DNA of 64,000 nucleotides from Alphaproteobacteria bacterium AO1-B. Its GTDB lineage: Bacteria; Pseudomonadota; Alphaproteobacteria; Rhizobiales; Stappiaceae. Position numbers and translations under genes: made by a program. This document shows, piece after piece, positions 62,993 through 64,000 of the stretch; the stretch's first letter is position 1; each line of letters begins with the position of its first letter. The notes beneath the pieces are model-generated. The model saw only the letters and a program-made list of their open reading frames with translations, ran no database searches and had not been told where the DNA came from. Where the stretch lies: positions 434,001 through 498,000 of the forward strand of contig MLAX01000001.1 in assembly GCA_001890945.1 (NCBI GenBank). The letters run 5' to 3'.

Positions 62993-63622
62993 ATGTCCGG
63001 AGCAAATGTCATCAGCCATCCGCTGGTCCAGCACAAACTCACCATCATGCGCGACAAGGGAACGTCAACTCAGGGGTTCCGGCGTCTATTGCGCGAGATT
63101 TCGACGCTGCTGTGTTACGAAGTGACCCGCGATCTTCCGCTGGTTCGCCAGACCATCGAAACGCCGCTTGCCGAAATGCAGGCACCATCACTGGCGGGCA
63201 AGAAGCTTGTATTTGCATCCGTCCTGCGCGCCGGTAATGGTCTTTTGGAAGGTATGCTTGACCTCGTGCCGTCTGCACGCGTCGCCCACGTCGGCCTTTA
63301 TCGTGATCCGGAAACTCTTGAGCCGGTCGAATACTATTTCAAGGCTCCGGAAGATCTGAACGAACGTCTCGTGATTGTTGTCGACCCAATGCTGGCGACC
63401 GGAAACTCGGCCATCGCAGCTGTCGATAAACTGAAAGAACGCGGCGCAAACAACATCCGGTTCCTGTGCCTGCTGGCATCTCCTGAAGGTGTGGCGAAAT
63501 TCAACGAGAAACAGCCAGATGTGCCGATCTATACGGCTTCCATTGATGAGAAGCTCAACGAAAAGGGCTACATTGTGCCCGGTCTTGGAGACGCTGGTGA
63601 CCGGATGTACGGCACCAAATAA
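62993..63622 (+). CDS. upp: uracil phosphoribosyltransferase
   Basis: This 209-residue enzyme makes UMP from uracil and PRPP. It has [46 protein letters not shown], the PRPP loop [15 protein letters not shown] and the uracil-binding C-terminus [23 protein letters not shown] precedes ATG 62993; an in-frame ATG at 62966 is less favoured. It is the last gene of the nucleoside operon and is followed by a strong terminator. In the URC pathway the same activity starts uracil degradation. Confidence 0.97.
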   Translation: MSGANVISHPLVQHKLTIMRDKGTSTQGFRRLLREISTLLCYEVTRDLPLVRQTIETPLAEMQAPSLAGKKLVFASVLRAGNGLLEGMLDLVPSARVAHVGLYRDPETLEPVEYYFKAPEDLNERLVIVVDPMLATGNSAIAAVDKLKERGANNIRFLCLLASPEGVAKFNEKQPDVPIYTASIDEKLNEKGYIVPGLGDAGDRMYGTK

Positions 63623-63643
63623 ATCTGACGGCTTTTTGTCTTT

Positions 63644-63672
63644 AAACGCGGTGCCAATGGCGCCGCGTTTTT
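63644..63672 (+). terminator. Rho-independent terminator of the nucleoside operon
   Basis: AAACGCGGTGCC (63644-63655) pairs with GGCGCCGCGTTT (63659-63670) over 12 positions with one G-T pair, around AAT, followed by TT and a T-rich tail TTCTTTTG. Confidence 0.88.
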
Positions 63673-63787
63673 CTTTTGTGTCAGCCGTATTGGACCGATG
63701 TTCGGGTGTCTAAATTGAACCCAGAACGCTTTACGGTGCGATAAGGTTGTTGTGATAGCGCTAGGCTTCCGGCAAACGAGGCGGCCC

Positions 63788-64000
63788 ATGTATCGTTTTC
63801 TAATCGTCCTGGTTTTGTGCGCAGCAATTGCGCCTATCGTCCCGTTATGGGTTGAACATCAAAACAACCAGACAAGTGAGACTGCAGCTGCAACATCAAA
63901 TGCCCCTTTAGAGACCGGTGAACGCTGGCATCGGATATCGGCAAACCGAAGCGGTCAGTTTGTGGCAGACGTTCATCTGAACGGTCAGATGCATGAAATG
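63788..64000 (+). CDS. TIGR02281-type retropepsin-like aspartic protease, 5' part (runs off right edge)
   Basis: The frame is open for 71 codons to the window end. An N-terminal anchor MYRFLIVLVLCAAIAPIVPL is followed by a polar linker and SGQFVADVHLNGQMHEM. That last segment is the start of the clan AA retropepsin-like domain of the TIGR02281 family, where the catalytic D-T-G(A/S) would come just beyond the edge. It is separated from upp by a terminator, so it is its own unit. Confidence 0.75.
   Translation, partial: MYRFLIVLVLCAAIAPIVPLWVEHQNNQTSETAAATSNAPLETGERWHRISANRSGQFVADVHLNGQMHEM

Overview
The window is a 64 kb stretch of ordinary chromosome from an alphaproteobacterium. The gene set points to the order Hyphomicrobiales, most likely a marine Roseibium/Labrenzia/Stappia-type organism. 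Supporting features are a LysR regulator paired with a DUF1127 protein, a PutA without its own DNA-binding domain next to an Lrp-type regulator, DUF1186 and DUF1194 proteins, a fused PabB-PabC, and two alphaproteobacterial-style chemoreceptors. The taxonomic call is inference from family knowledge, not from a marker gene search. There is one tRNA (Ser-GGA), no rRNA, no CRISPR array, no transposase, no integrase and no phage gene. Coding density is high, and nearly every gene belongs to a recognisable family.

Layout. 0-7 kb: tRNA-Ser, a small membrane protein, msrA, a chemoreceptor translationally coupled to a small unknown protein, pabB-pabC, a DUF925 nucleotidyltransferase-like gene and a small secreted protein. 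7-15 kb (minus strand): pheS - membrane protein - pheT, a LysR regulator with its divergent DUF1127 gene, and lepA. 15-24.9 kb: a GNAT acetyltransferase, mepA, a patatin-like lipase, an M42 peptidase, an acidic unknown protein, an MFS exporter overlapping an esterase, an unusual cold-shock-domain protein, ytoQ, a NAD-dependent epimerase-like protein and a SpoU-type RNA methyltransferase. 24.9-30 kb: a TetR regulator divergent from a two-gene RND efflux operon, with a perfect palindromic operator between them. 30-39 kb: an rRNA methyltransferase, a second chemoreceptor, an SDR, bfd-bfr, and a three-gene ABC importer of YnjBCD type. 39-48.7 kb: putR/putA, DUF1186, the overlapping chain mgsA-glk-hrpB, and a DUF1194 von Willebrand protein.

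49.2-63.6 kb is the most coherent unit: a SorC/DeoR-type regulator followed by thirteen same-strand genes that form a complete nucleoside uptake and catabolism system. Two tandem BMP-family binding proteins, a double ATPase and two permeases import nucleosides. Cdd and Add deaminate them, the purine nucleoside phosphorylase and DeoA split them, and DeoB and DeoC turn the deoxyribose phosphate into acetaldehyde and glyceraldehyde 3-phosphate. Upp captures uracil. Between add and upp sits a DUF1688 (URC4/Urg3) gene, a family tied in yeast to a poorly understood uracil degradation route. The window ends inside a retropepsin-like aspartic protease gene.

No clearly new multi-gene system (defence, mobile or secretion) is visible. 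The observations most worth a second look are a bacterioferritin that has lost its heme-ligating Met52 while keeping its ferroxidase residues, the URC4 gene inside the deo/upp operon without URC1, a cold-shock domain without its RNA-stacking aromatics, a membrane protein gene between pheS and pheT, and several unexplained inverted repeats.
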